Source: Brachyspira suanatina
GTDB lineage: Bacteria; Spirochaetota; Brachyspiria; Brachyspirales; Brachyspiraceae
DNA length: 64,000 nucleotides
Direction of reading: 5' to 3'
Assembly: GCF_001049755.1 (NCBI RefSeq)
Contig: NZ_CVLB01000002.1
Coordinates: 357,743 to 421,742, forward strand
A model generated the notes under the pieces. That model saw only the letters and a list, made by a program, of their open reading frames with translations. It did no database searches and was not told where the DNA came from. Position numbers and translations under genes: made by a program. Below, piece by piece: positions 26,491 through 35,636 of this stretch; within the stretch, counting starts at the first letter, position 1; every line of letters starts with the position of its first letter.

Positions 26491-27420
26491 TTATCTGTTC
26501 TCGCTTCTGAATTTGGCTGGATCTGTGAATGGGCGTCTACCTTGAAATTTCGATAAATAAACTATATTGCTTGCTATATTTACAAATCCGTTATCTCCGT
26601 ATTTCATTATGGTTTCTTTGGCTTGCTTGTCTTTCATCATAGAATATGCTAATGGAGTATCATCTATAAATAAATGACATAGTATACGCCCAAAAGCATC
26701 ATAAGAGCCTACGAGCATGCTAACATTTGAAGCATTATTAATTTTGTTTTCAACATAGTCTTTAACATTGGTTCCATAGTTCTGTTTTAATTCAGGTGCA
26801 TCAAGTCCTATAAATCTGTAATAATTATCTTTGTATTTTATAGTATCGCCGTCTACCACTCTTATAGAATTTTTATCGAGGGCTTTTAAATATTTTGACA
26901 GCTCTTTATTGTAGTTGGAATCTATATTATAAAAATCTTTATTTGTAAATGATAGAAAAAGTTTTGTATTGTAAGAATCTTTTAGAGTTAAATATTCATC
27001 GCTGTTTATATAGTTAATATCTAAAACTACATGGCTATAATGAATTTTAAAAAATCTAAGTTTATCAATCAGCTTATCATCGCTAGCATAAAACATAATT
27101 TTGTCTTTGAAAAATAAAGTATAAAAAATTAGTTTGAACTTGCATATAAATTTTATGCTTGGAAAATGAGTTTTTATATATTTTTTATCATCATTTCCAG
27201 CATACAATACATAAACTTTATCTCTGTTTTTTATATAATCATATATAATGCTTGCTTTATTATTTTCTATCATGCTTATTATTGATTTTGAGTCAATGAT
27301 TAAATCTTTGCTTTCTTTAAGATTAGAAGTTTTTATAATAAAAATAAAAGCAAATATTATAATGACAGTATAAATACAAGCCTTTATAATCTTTTCATTT
27401 TTTTGATTAGAAGTTCGCAT
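26491..27420 (-). CDS. Membrane-anchored thermonuclease (SNase)-like protein
   Basis: A 309-aa protein. One N-terminal helix (residues 13-27, CIYTVIIIFAFIFII) anchors or exports it. Residues about 40-185 are a domain I do not recognise. Residues about 185-290 are a staphylococcal-nuclease-like domain with SIRVVDGDTIKY, YRFIGLDAPELKQNYG and SYDAFGRILCHLFIDD; the Arg-Glu pair (RFIGLDAPE) and the later Arg (FGR) equal the catalytic R35/E43/R87. It is likely a periplasmic or surface nuclease. The start overlaps the thiE 3' end by 37 bp, so the two genes are cotranscribed. No later start codon would keep the membrane helix, so this start is kept. Confidence 0.8.
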   Translation of the reverse strand: MRTSNQKNEKIIKACIYTVIIIFAFIFIIKTSNLKESKDLIIDSKSIISMIENNKASIIYDYIKNRDKVYVLYAGNDDKKYIKTHFPSIKFICKFKLIFYTLFFKDKIMFYASDDKLIDKLRFFKIHYSHVVLDINYINSDEYLTLKDSYNTKLFLSFTNKDFYNIDSNYNKELSKYLKALDKNSIRVVDGDTIKYKDNYYRFIGLDAPELKQNYGTNVKDYVENKINNASNVSMLVGSYDAFGRILCHLFIDDTPLAYSMMKDKQAKETIMKYGDNGFVNIASNIVYLSKFQGRRPFTDPAKFRSENR

Positions 27421-28085
27421 TTAGCTTTTATATCCTCAGAAGATACTATCTCTGTAAGCATGCATAAACTCATAGCTTTATGTTCTATAAGCAAATCCAT
27501 ATTATTTAATTTTATTCCGCCTATACAAACGAAAGGAATATCTAAATTTTTAACTACATAATCAAGATAATCAATACCAGTAGCTTCATTAGCATCAGGT
27601 TTAGTATTAGTTGAAAATATAGGTCCTATTCCAATATAATCAGCACTTGTATGAATGGCTTTTTCTGCCTGTTTTTCATTAGTGGTAGAAAGACCAACTA
27701 TTTTATCGTATCCTACAATTTTTCTTACTACTTCGATAGGCATATCTTTTTGTCCTATATGAACTCCGTCAGCTTCAACTGCAATTGCCAAATCAGCATA
27801 ATCATCTATTATAAACAAAGCATCATACTCTTTCGTAAGCTCTCTAATCTTTAAGCATTCTTCATACTTTTCACGCATATATTTATTAGGGTTGTCTTTT
27901 TCTCTGTACTGAATGATTTTAATTCCGGATTCAAGCATTGATTTTACAACTTCAATATTATTTCTGCCGTTAGAGAAATCTTCTGCTGTTACGCAGTATA
28001 TTGAATCTTTAAAATATTTCTCTTTTAATATCTCTCTTCTTTTATTTATATCTTTTGTATTTATTATATCTTGTATACTTTTCAT
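27384..28085 (-). CDS. thiE: Thiamine-phosphate synthase ThiE
   Basis: The 233-aa TIM-barrel enzyme couples HMP-PP with HET-P to give thiamine phosphate. Signatures: GIKIIQYREKDNP (phosphate/pyrophosphate binding), LFIIDDYADLAIAVEADGVH with the following IGQKDMP, VGLSTTNEKQAEKA, DYIGIGPIFSTNTKPDA and VCIGGI. A 20-residue N-terminal extension precedes the barrel. No other thi gene and no TPP riboswitch is visible, so this gene may serve salvage. Its 3' end overlaps the nuclease gene. The 5' flank is a repeat-filled region. Confidence 0.93.
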   Translation of the reverse strand: MKSIQDIINTKDINKRREILKEKYFKDSIYCVTAEDFSNGRNNIEVVKSMLESGIKIIQYREKDNPNKYMREKYEECLKIRELTKEYDALFIIDDYADLAIAVEADGVHIGQKDMPIEVVRKIVGYDKIVGLSTTNEKQAEKAIHTSADYIGIGPIFSTNTKPDANEATGIDYLDYVVKNLDIPFVCIGGIKLNNMDLLIEHKAMSLCMLTEIVSSEDIKAKCELLIKKMKRL

Positions 28086-28153
28086 AAATAATTCCTAAAA
28101 TTTATTTATTACATTTTATATTTTTTCAAATATTAAGTAAAGTATAAAATTAT

Positions 28154-28590
28154 TCGCACGCAGATCATAGTAATAAATATTAATAGATTAACATTCATAT
28201 TTTTTTATCAATAAAGAGAAATTGATTAACCGTGCGTTAAATAAATTTTAAATTTAATTAACACTTGGGCGGGTGCTGGAAATTCTGATTATGGTAATAA
28301 AGTAAATAAAAGTTAAAATATAAAAATAAAGTAATTAAGAATAAAGGGCGTGGTATATGAATAAAGTTTTAAAACTTAATTACATTTGCCCACCCTCTAG
28401 GCTTTTTAATTTTTTCTGATATTTTTGTATTACTTTTCTTTTAAACTTTCAATAGTTATTTTAGCTGCCCACCCAAGTTGTATTTAAATTTATTGTATAC
28501 TCACCGCACGCAGAATGAAGTTTATGAATATGAATTAATTAGTAATGGCATGATAATTATATAAAAGATTTTGTTTACCGTGCGTTGAGG
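28154..28590. repeat. Inverted pair of intergenic repeat units
   Basis: Forward half: CGCACGCAG 28155, CCGTGCGTT 28233, CTTGGGCGGG 28264-28273, GGGCGTGGTATATGAATAA 28347. Then the reverse half: TTGCCCACCCTCTAGGC 28387, GCCCACCCAAG 28468, CCGCACGCAG 28503 and CCGTGCGTT 28579. The two cores face each other with a TAAA/TTTA-rich centre. A degenerate extra core (CCATGTGTTAAAT) lies at 28756. GC-rich bits at 28645-28670 and 28806-28835 belong to repeat C-like material. Confidence 0.82.
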
Positions 28591-28917
28591 AAATTCTAAT
28601 ATAATAAAAAATAGAAATTAATATTTATTTTTATATCAACTTTTCCCGTGGCAAAAGTTGCAAAAGCACATATTATTTTAATTTTTTATTTTGAATTATA
28701 TTTATAATATAAATTGATGATAATAACATTTAAATTATATATAAAATGTAGCTTACCATGTGTTAAATAAAATTTTAAATTTTGTCAATTTTTTTATTCA
28801 ACTTTTTCCCGCCGCATACGCTCTGCGTACTTCGTCAAAGTTTCAAAAAATGCAAAAGATTTATCTTCGTTGTTTGGAATATGTATTGACTATAAAATAA
28901 TACTTGTATTTTAGGTA

Positions 28918-29045
28918 AAAAATGCAGTTCTTTTGGTTCTTTTATACCAATAAAAGAACTGGGGGTGTGGGGGCTAGTCCCCACAAATAATAAAAATAAT
29001 AAAATAATTTTTAACAAAATATAGTTGTTTAGGTATATATAAAAA
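28918..29045 (-). repeat. Dispersed repeat B, inverted copy left of the TPR genes
   Basis: Read on the minus strand it starts ATATATACCTAAACAACTAT, has a GTGGGGACTAGCCCCCAC hairpin (28968-28985 region) and then GTTCTTTTATTGGTATAAAA. These blocks match the forward copy at 35367-35525, on the other side of the three TPR genes. Confidence 0.8.
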
Positions 29046-29118
29046 TAATCAGTTTTTGCGACATTTTTTGTCATAGCATTACTTTATAATATAAATAAAG
29101 AGTTAATTAATAGGGCTA

Positions 29119-30699
29119 ATGATTATGTATAAAACTATAAAAGAAAAAATTAAAGAAGCAAAAGAAATATTATCAAATGAATCAGAAAATAAAGAAGCAT
29201 TAAAAACACTATACACATCATATATGCAGATTGAAAACTATAAAAAATCAAAAATATATTTAGAGAAATATTTGGAGATAGAAAAAAATAATTATAATGC
29301 TTGGAAAATATTAGGTAATTACTTGGATATGTATGGTAATTTTAAAGAAGCTGAAAAAGCATATTTGAAGGCTCTTGAAATTAATGATAAAGATATAAGA
29401 GTATTTGCTAATTTAGCAAGAACTTATATTGAATTAGATGATAAAGATAATGCCTATAAAACTATACAAAAAGCTATTGAATTAAAAAGCAGCGATGAAA
29501 CAATTACAATAGAAATATCAAATATTCTATGTTCGATAAATAAATATGATGAAGCTATTAATCTGCTTGAAAATTTTTATCAAAACTGTTATTCAAAATC
29601 TTTAACTGAACAATTAGCATATATTTATGAAACAGTACATAGTTATGATAATGCTGTAGAGTTATATAAATTATTATATGATGAAAAATCACTTTTAAAT
29701 ATATATCTATACTCAACAAATCAATTCAAAGAAGCAGCAAAAATTTGCAGAAAAAATATATACAGGGATTATTACGATTACGGATATGAATTAGCTGATA
29801 TATATTTATTTCTAGGATACAGTAAAAAAGCAATAAAAATACTGAAATTGGCGAAAGATAATGATAAACATTTTTATATGCTAGCTTATATGGAAAGATT
29901 AGCTAAAATTTATGAGTCTATTAAAAAATATTCCAAAGCAGCATATATGAGAGAAAAAATGGCTGATATTGATCCTGATGAAGAAATAAACTGGGCTTAT
30001 TTATCAAAATACAGATTTTTATCTAATGATTATGACAGAGCAATAGAAGCAGCAAAAGAAGCATTAAAAATAGATAAAGACTATATAGTTCCTTTATATT
30101 ATCTTGCTGCAAGTTATAAAAAACAGGGAAAAGATAAAAAGGCTTATAAAATATATAATAAATTAATAAGTAATTTTGAAAACAGAGCGGAAATATTAAA
30201 AAACTTTTATTATAAAAATATGTATAAGTACTGTGAAACAGAAGAAGAAAAAGAAGATTTTCATAATACTGATTGGAAATATGAAAGAGTTAGTAAAGAA
30301 GAATTATTATACACATTATTAAGCTATAAAGATTTAGTAGAATATCAAAAAATAAAAGAAGTTTTTAATGATTACATATACAGAGAAAAAGATAATAATA
30401 AAAAAGATATACATTTTTTTGAAAGTAAAAATATAAAAACATACATGAATGAATTTCATTATAATGATGGTTATATAACTTCTATTGAAATTGGAGAAAT
30501 ATTTGAAGAATTAGAAATGTATGAAGAAGCTTTATTTATATATTTTGATGTTCTAAATAAATATTCTTATGATGAAAAAATAGGCATTTATCATAGACTT
30601 TACAGCTGTTATAAAAAATTAAATAAAGATGATTTGGCAAAAGAAATATTGAACATAGCAAAAGACATAGGAATTAATACAAATAATTTTGATGAATAA
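29119..30699 (+). CDS. TPR-repeat protein (first of three)
   Basis: The 526-aa cytoplasmic protein is made almost wholly of tetratricopeptide-type helical hairpins; the clearest are NYNAWKILGNYLDMYGNFKEAEKAYLKALEIN (from about residue 58), DNAYKTIQKAIELK, YDRAIEAAKEALKIDKDYIVPLYYLAASYK (about 315) and MYEEALFIYFDVLNKY near the end. No signal peptide, membrane helix or catalytic domain. TPR arrays bind other proteins; the partner is unknown. ATG at 29119 is followed by a second ATG two codons on; either could be used, and GGGC at 29113 is a poor ribosome site. Brachyspira genomes are rich in such proteins. The gene is not a close copy of the two that follow. Confidence 0.85.
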   Translation: MIMYKTIKEKIKEAKEILSNESENKEALKTLYTSYMQIENYKKSKIYLEKYLEIEKNNYNAWKILGNYLDMYGNFKEAEKAYLKALEINDKDIRVFANLARTYIELDDKDNAYKTIQKAIELKSSDETITIEISNILCSINKYDEAINLLENFYQNCYSKSLTEQLAYIYETVHSYDNAVELYKLLYDEKSLLNIYLYSTNQFKEAAKICRKNIYRDYYDYGYELADIYLFLGYSKKAIKILKLAKDNDKHFYMLAYMERLAKIYESIKKYSKAAYMREKMADIDPDEEINWAYLSKYRFLSNDYDRAIEAAKEALKIDKDYIVPLYYLAASYKKQGKDKKAYKIYNKLISNFENRAEILKNFYYKNMYKYCETEEEKEDFHNTDWKYERVSKEELLYTLLSYKDLVEYQKIKEVFNDYIYREKDNNKKDIHFFESKNIKTYMNEFHYNDGYITSIEIGEIFEELEMYEEALFIYFDVLNKYSYDEKIGIYHRLYSCYKKLNKDDLAKEILNIAKDIGINTNNFDE

Positions 30700-30741
30700 T
30701 AAAGTTATAAATTAATTTTTTAGAAAAAATAGGAGGATAAA

Positions 30742-32997
30742 ATGCTAGATAATAAAAAAAATTACACAATAGAAGAAATAAAAGAATTAATAAATAAAAA
30801 AATAAATAATGAAGAACTTGAATATGATGATGTACTTTACTATAAAGAAGCTCAAGAAATATTAAATAATCATTTAAAAAATGATCCTAATAATAAAGAA
30901 TTATTATTTTTATTAGCTCTGGTGCAGTATGAGGATTCATATTTTAATAATAAATATAAAAAATTAAGAATAACATTAAAAAAACTTTTAAATCTTAATT
31001 ATAAAAAAGATAAAGTATTATACTATTTAGCAGCATCATATTATTATGACAGATATTATTATGATAATAATAAAAAAATACAAAAAGAAATTATTGAATT
31101 ATTAGAAAATACTATTGAATTAAATAATAAAGATTCTGAATATTGGTATTTACTTGGAACAGTACATTTCTTTGTTATAAAAGATTATGATAAAGCTATA
31201 GAGTTTCATAAAAAAGCAGCTGAAATAAATTATACAGAAACAATTTGTAACAATAAAGAATATTATTATTATAGATTAGGACAAATAAATTTATATTTAG
31301 GAAAAAGCCAAGAGGCTATAGAAAATTTTAAAAAAGCTATAGAAGATTCGATAGATTGTTTTAATGATTTTTATAAAGCATCTGATTATTGGCATTATTT
31401 AGGCTTAAGCTATGAAAAAAACGGACAGTATGATGAAGCTTTGAAAAGTTATAAAATGGCATTAGATATAGATGTAAGAAGCGAGTTAGATGATTATTTT
31501 TATGATTGTTTAAAGGCATTAAAATCATTGTATGATTTATATAAAAAACTCGGTAAAAATGATGATGCTTTGTACGCCTTGAAAGACAGTATAGAAAAAG
31601 ATATATCAGCACCATTTATGATTATAACTTTTGGTGATAAGGATTTTAAAGGAAGCGAAACTTATAATGATATAGTTCAGGCATACACTGATATTATAGA
31701 TGGTAGTTGGCATTATTGTCAGTCAAATGCATGCCGTGAAGAGCTTGCAGATCTTTATAGAAGATATGGAGAATATGATAAAGCTATAGAATTATATAAT
31801 CAAATATCTATAGAAAATTATAAAAATATAGCTGAAACATATATAAAAGCAAAAAATTATAAAAAGGCAATAGATACATATAAAATTATTATAAAAATGT
31901 ATCCTGATAATGAATTGAATTATTATATTGATATTGCCCGTACTTATGAAGAGGCAGAAAATTATAATGAGGCTATTGATTATTACAATAAAGCTATAGA
32001 AATTGACAGTGAAAATTCGGACTATTATATTAATATTGCTGAAATATATAAAAAATTAGAAAACTATGAAGAAGCTGTTAATTATTATAATAAAGCTATA
32101 GAAATTTTAAATGAGCCATGCGAATATCATGAAAAATTAGCAGAATGTTATGAAAGTCTTGAAAAATACAATAATTCTATAGAAGCATATAAAGAATATT
32201 TAAAAATAGATTATAAACCATTCTTATATGATATATATACAAATGGCAGCAGTAAACTTGATACATTAAAAAAGATTGCTTCTTTATATGATAAACTTAA
32301 TGATATAGAAAATAGAAATTTATATTATGAAAAAGCCATAAAAAAATGCAGAAAACTTATAAAAAAAGATAAGAGAAACAAAAAAAGATATTTAAAAGAA
32401 ATAGCATATATTTATATAAAAATAGGAAATAAAGAAAAAGCCTTTGAAATATATAATGACTTAATAAAAAACTATAATAAAAAAATATCAAGAAATAAAA
32501 ATAATTATGGGCTTTTTGAAAAACAGGCTAATTTATATTTGAAAATTGATGATAAAGAAAGTACATTAGAAACATACAATAAAGCTATAGAAGTATGCCT
32601 TAAAAATATAAAAAGTTTTGAAAATAAAAAAATATCGATTTCAGATAATGATGATAAAAATAAAATAAGTTCTTATATGGAAGGTTTATCATATTTAGCA
32701 TTTTTCTATCAAAAAGTTTCAAAACCAGAAAACTGTATTAATATTTATGAAAAACTTATAAAAATATATGAAGAAAATATAACAGATGATGAAGAGAGTA
32801 CATTTTACTTAGAATCTATTGCAGAGCTTTATATAAAATTAAATCAAAAAGATAATGCTTTAAAAACATATAAAAGGATTTTAGAAATAGATAAAGATAA
32901 TAATGAAGCAAAAGAAAAAATAAAAGATATAGAATCAGGAAAAGAGGTAGAAACAGCAGACATTTTTGAATTATGGAATAGGAAGTATAAACAATAG
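30742..32997 (+). CDS. TPR-repeat protein, tandem paralogue A
   Basis: The 751-aa protein has a conserved N-terminal segment (NYTIEEIKELINKKINNEEL) followed by some 15 TPR-like units, for example DYDKAIEFHKKAAEIN, QYDEALKSYKMALDID, NYNEAIDYYNKAIEID and NYEEAVNYYNKAIEIL. No signal peptide. It ends with a short conserved tail, GKEVETADIFELWNRKY. The AGGAGG ribosome site lies 5 bp before the ATG. It is very similar to the next gene, including the 30 bp upstream of the start, and is cotranscribed with or just downstream of the first TPR gene (42 bp gap). It is probably a protein-interaction scaffold; target unknown. Confidence 0.85.
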   Translation: MLDNKKNYTIEEIKELINKKINNEELEYDDVLYYKEAQEILNNHLKNDPNNKELLFLLALVQYEDSYFNNKYKKLRITLKKLLNLNYKKDKVLYYLAASYYYDRYYYDNNKKIQKEIIELLENTIELNNKDSEYWYLLGTVHFFVIKDYDKAIEFHKKAAEINYTETICNNKEYYYYRLGQINLYLGKSQEAIENFKKAIEDSIDCFNDFYKASDYWHYLGLSYEKNGQYDEALKSYKMALDIDVRSELDDYFYDCLKALKSLYDLYKKLGKNDDALYALKDSIEKDISAPFMIITFGDKDFKGSETYNDIVQAYTDIIDGSWHYCQSNACREELADLYRRYGEYDKAIELYNQISIENYKNIAETYIKAKNYKKAIDTYKIIIKMYPDNELNYYIDIARTYEEAENYNEAIDYYNKAIEIDSENSDYYINIAEIYKKLENYEEAVNYYNKAIEILNEPCEYHEKLAECYESLEKYNNSIEAYKEYLKIDYKPFLYDIYTNGSSKLDTLKKIASLYDKLNDIENRNLYYEKAIKKCRKLIKKDKRNKKRYLKEIAYIYIKIGNKEKAFEIYNDLIKNYNKKISRNKNNYGLFEKQANLYLKIDDKESTLETYNKAIEVCLKNIKSFENKKISISDNDDKNKISSYMEGLSYLAFFYQKVSKPENCINIYEKLIKIYEENITDDEESTFYLESIAELYIKLNQKDNALKTYKRILEIDKDNNEAKEKIKDIESGKEVETADIFELWNRKYKQ

Positions 32998-33026
32998 GAG
33001 AAAAGATAAATAGTATTTAAATAATA

Positions 33027-33065
33027 AAAGCCTAATATGTTTTTATTTATCATACTAGGCTTTAT
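33027..33065 (+). terminator. Hairpin between the two TPR paralogues
   Basis: AAAGCCTA/TAGGCTTT with inner ATATG/CATAC forms a stem of about 12 bp with a T-rich loop, ending TTTATTAG. A close relative of this hairpin follows the second paralogue at 35579-35613, so the terminator was duplicated with the gene. Confidence 0.7.
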
Positions 33066-33102
33066 TAGCTAATTAATTTTTTAGAAAAAATAGGAGAATA
33101 AA

Positions 33103-35367
33103 ATGTCTGATAATAAAAAAAATTACACAATAGAAGAAATAAAAGAATTAATAAATAAAAAAATAAATAATGAAGAACTTGAAGATGACGATGTGCTTTA
33201 CTATGAAGAAGCTCAAGAAATATTAAAGAAGCATTTAAAAAATGATCCTAATAATAAAGAATTATTATTTTTATTAGCTCTGGTGCAGTATGAGGATTCA
33301 TATATTAATGATGAATATAAAAAAGTAATAACAACATTAGAAAAACTTTTAAATCTTAATTATAAAAAAGATAAAGTTTTATATTATTTAGCATCATCAT
33401 ATTATAGGTATTGCTATTACAATGATTATGAAAAAATTATTCAATTATTAGAAAATGCAATTGAATTAAATAATGAAGATTCTGAGTATTGGTATTCATT
33501 AGGAGATGTACATTTTAATATAAAAAAAGATTATAATAAAGCTCTATACTATTATAAAAAAGCAGCTGAAATAAATTATACGGAAACAATTCATAACCAT
33601 AAAAAAGATTATTATTATAGATTAGGACAAATAAATTTATATTTAGGAAACAGCAAAGAGGCTATAGAAAATTTTACAAAATCTATAAATATTTCATCTG
33701 AAGAATATTTTCTATCTCAAATACTGCATTATTTAGGCTTAAGCTATGAAAAAAACGGACAGTATGATGAAGCTTTGAAAAGTTATAAAAAGGCATTAGA
33801 TATAAATGTAAGAAGTGAGTTAGATGATTATTTTTACAAAAAATTTTATACAATAAAGTCATTGTATGATTTATATAAAAGACTCGGTAAAAATGATGAT
33901 GCTTTGTACGCCTTGAAAGATAGTATAGAAAAAGATATATCAGCACCATTTATGATTATACCAGATGATGATAAAAATTTTAAAAGCGAAACTTATAATG
34001 ATATAGTTCATGCATACACTGATATAATAAAATATTGTTATTATTCAAAATATACATTTGTTAATGAATTATCAGACTTATATAAAGAAGCTGCATACCG
34101 TGAAATGTTAGCATACTTATATAAAAGATATGGAGAATATTATAAAGCTATAGAATTATATAATCAAATATCTATTGAAAATTATAAAAATATTGCTGAA
34201 ACATATAGAGAATGTAAAAATTATGATAAGGCAATAGATATATATAAAATGCTTATAGAAATATATCCGGATAATAAATTAAATTATTATATTGATATTG
34301 CTCATATTTATGAAGAGGCAAAAAATTATGAGGAAGTTATTAATTATTATAATGAGGCTATAGAAATTTGTGATACTATATACTATTTTAAAGAGATTGC
34401 TTATGCCTATGAAAAGTTAGAAAAATATGATGAAGCTATTAAATTTTATAAGAAACAGATAGAAATTATTGAAAGTTATGGTATAGATGGAACAGATAAA
34501 TTGCATGAAGAATTAATGAATAGTTATATGAAATTAGGAGATAAGCAAAAAGTAATAGAAACTATAAAAAATAGGAATTTAATTTCTTTTGACAATATTA
34601 GTATTTATTATAAAAAAATAATTGATGCTTATGCAAAACTAGGAGATAGGCAAAAAGCAATAGAAACATATAATTCTATGATAGAGTGCTATGAAAAAAA
34701 TACAGATGAAGATAAAGATTACTATCAATTTCTAAAATATTTAAGGGATTTATATTTAAAATTTGATGATAAAGAAAAATCAGCAGAAACATATAATTTT
34801 ATAATAGAGTGCTATGAAAAAAATATAGATGAAGATAAAGATTATTATCAATTTCTAAAACATTTAGGGGATTTACATTTAAAATTTGATGATAAAGAAA
34901 ATGCATTAAAAACATACAATAAATCAATAGAATTATGTATTAAAAAAATAGAAGATTTAAAAAATGAAAATGCATTAGATACGATTGAAAAATATAAAGA
35001 TTGTTATATGAAAGATTTATCATATTTGGCATTATTATATCAACAAGTTTCAAAACCAGATAAAAGTATTCCGATTTATGAAGAGCTTATAAAAATATAT
35101 AAAAGCCTAATAACTGACAAAAATGATTTATCAGACATATTTTATTTGAGTTCTATTGCAGAGTTATATATAAAGTTAGAAAATAAAAATGAAGCTTTAG
35201 AAACATATAAAAGAGTATTAGAAATATATACAAATAAGAGTCAAGATACTAAAGACGAAAAAGAAAGAAATATTGAATTAGTAGAAAAAAGAATAAATGA
35301 TATAGAATTAGGCAAAGAAGTAGAAACAGCATGTATATTCACACTATCATCTAGGAGATATTCATAA
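33103..35367 (+). CDS. TPR-repeat protein, tandem paralogue B
   Basis: The 754-aa protein is a near copy of the preceding one. The first 100 residues are about 85% identical by eye (DNKKNYTIEEIKELINKKIN and ENGQYDEALKSYKKALDINV shared). The middle has diverged and contains an internal duplication of about 42 residues (KNTDEDKDYYQFLKYLRDLY at 545 repeated as KNIDEDKDYYQFLKHLGDLH at 587). The tail GKEVETACIFTLSSRRYS matches paralogue A up to the final residues. The shared 5' flank (AATTAATTTTTTAGAAAAAA then TAGGAG) shows that the duplicated unit starts about 30 bp upstream of the coding region. Function unknown. Confidence 0.85.
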   Translation: MSDNKKNYTIEEIKELINKKINNEELEDDDVLYYEEAQEILKKHLKNDPNNKELLFLLALVQYEDSYINDEYKKVITTLEKLLNLNYKKDKVLYYLASSYYRYCYYNDYEKIIQLLENAIELNNEDSEYWYSLGDVHFNIKKDYNKALYYYKKAAEINYTETIHNHKKDYYYRLGQINLYLGNSKEAIENFTKSINISSEEYFLSQILHYLGLSYEKNGQYDEALKSYKKALDINVRSELDDYFYKKFYTIKSLYDLYKRLGKNDDALYALKDSIEKDISAPFMIIPDDDKNFKSETYNDIVHAYTDIIKYCYYSKYTFVNELSDLYKEAAYREMLAYLYKRYGEYYKAIELYNQISIENYKNIAETYRECKNYDKAIDIYKMLIEIYPDNKLNYYIDIAHIYEEAKNYEEVINYYNEAIEICDTIYYFKEIAYAYEKLEKYDEAIKFYKKQIEIIESYGIDGTDKLHEELMNSYMKLGDKQKVIETIKNRNLISFDNISIYYKKIIDAYAKLGDRQKAIETYNSMIECYEKNTDEDKDYYQFLKYLRDLYLKFDDKEKSAETYNFIIECYEKNIDEDKDYYQFLKHLGDLHLKFDDKENALKTYNKSIELCIKKIEDLKNENALDTIEKYKDCYMKDLSYLALLYQQVSKPDKSIPIYEELIKIYKSLITDKNDLSDIFYLSSIAELYIKLENKNEALETYKRVLEIYTNKSQDTKDEKERNIELVEKRINDIELGKEVETACIFTLSSRRYS

Positions 35368-35525
35368 TATATACCTAAACAACTATATTTTGTCAAAAAT
35401 AAATTTATATTTTTGTTTTTATATCTGGGGCTTTGCCCCATACACCAGTTCTTTTATTGGTATAAAAGAACTGTGGGGTTACGAAGTACGCAGAGCGGTG
35501 GGGCTAGTCCCCACAAATAACCTAA
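35367..35525 (+). repeat. Dispersed repeat B, copy right of the TPR genes
   Basis: ATATACCTAAACAACTATAT then TTTGTCAAAAATAAATTTAT, a GGGGCTTTGCCCC hairpin (35428-35440), CAGTTCTTTTATTGGTATAA, and GGTGGGGCTAGTCCCCAC (35495-35512). It begins at the stop codon of TPR paralogue B and is the inverted partner of 28918-29045. Confidence 0.8.
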
Positions 35526-35578
35526 ATTTAAAATTGTATTTTTTGACAAACTCTAAAATGATAATATTATAAAAAAAT

Positions 35579-35613
35579 AAAAGCCTAATATCTTTTACCA
35601 CACTAGGCTTTAT
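35579..35613. terminator. Terminator between the TPR region and lgt
   Basis: AAAGCCTA/TAGGCTTT hairpin with TATTATT tail; A-rich on the other side. It is placed between converging genes. Confidence 0.75.
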
Positions 35614-35636
35614 TATTAAGTTGATTGTTAATCAAT

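Noticed and set aside
28918-35525. Insertion sequence or composite transposon carrying the TPR genes
   Set aside because: Inverted repeat B copies flank the region, but there is no transposase and repeat B also occurs alone at 14025, so it is reported only as a framed duplication.
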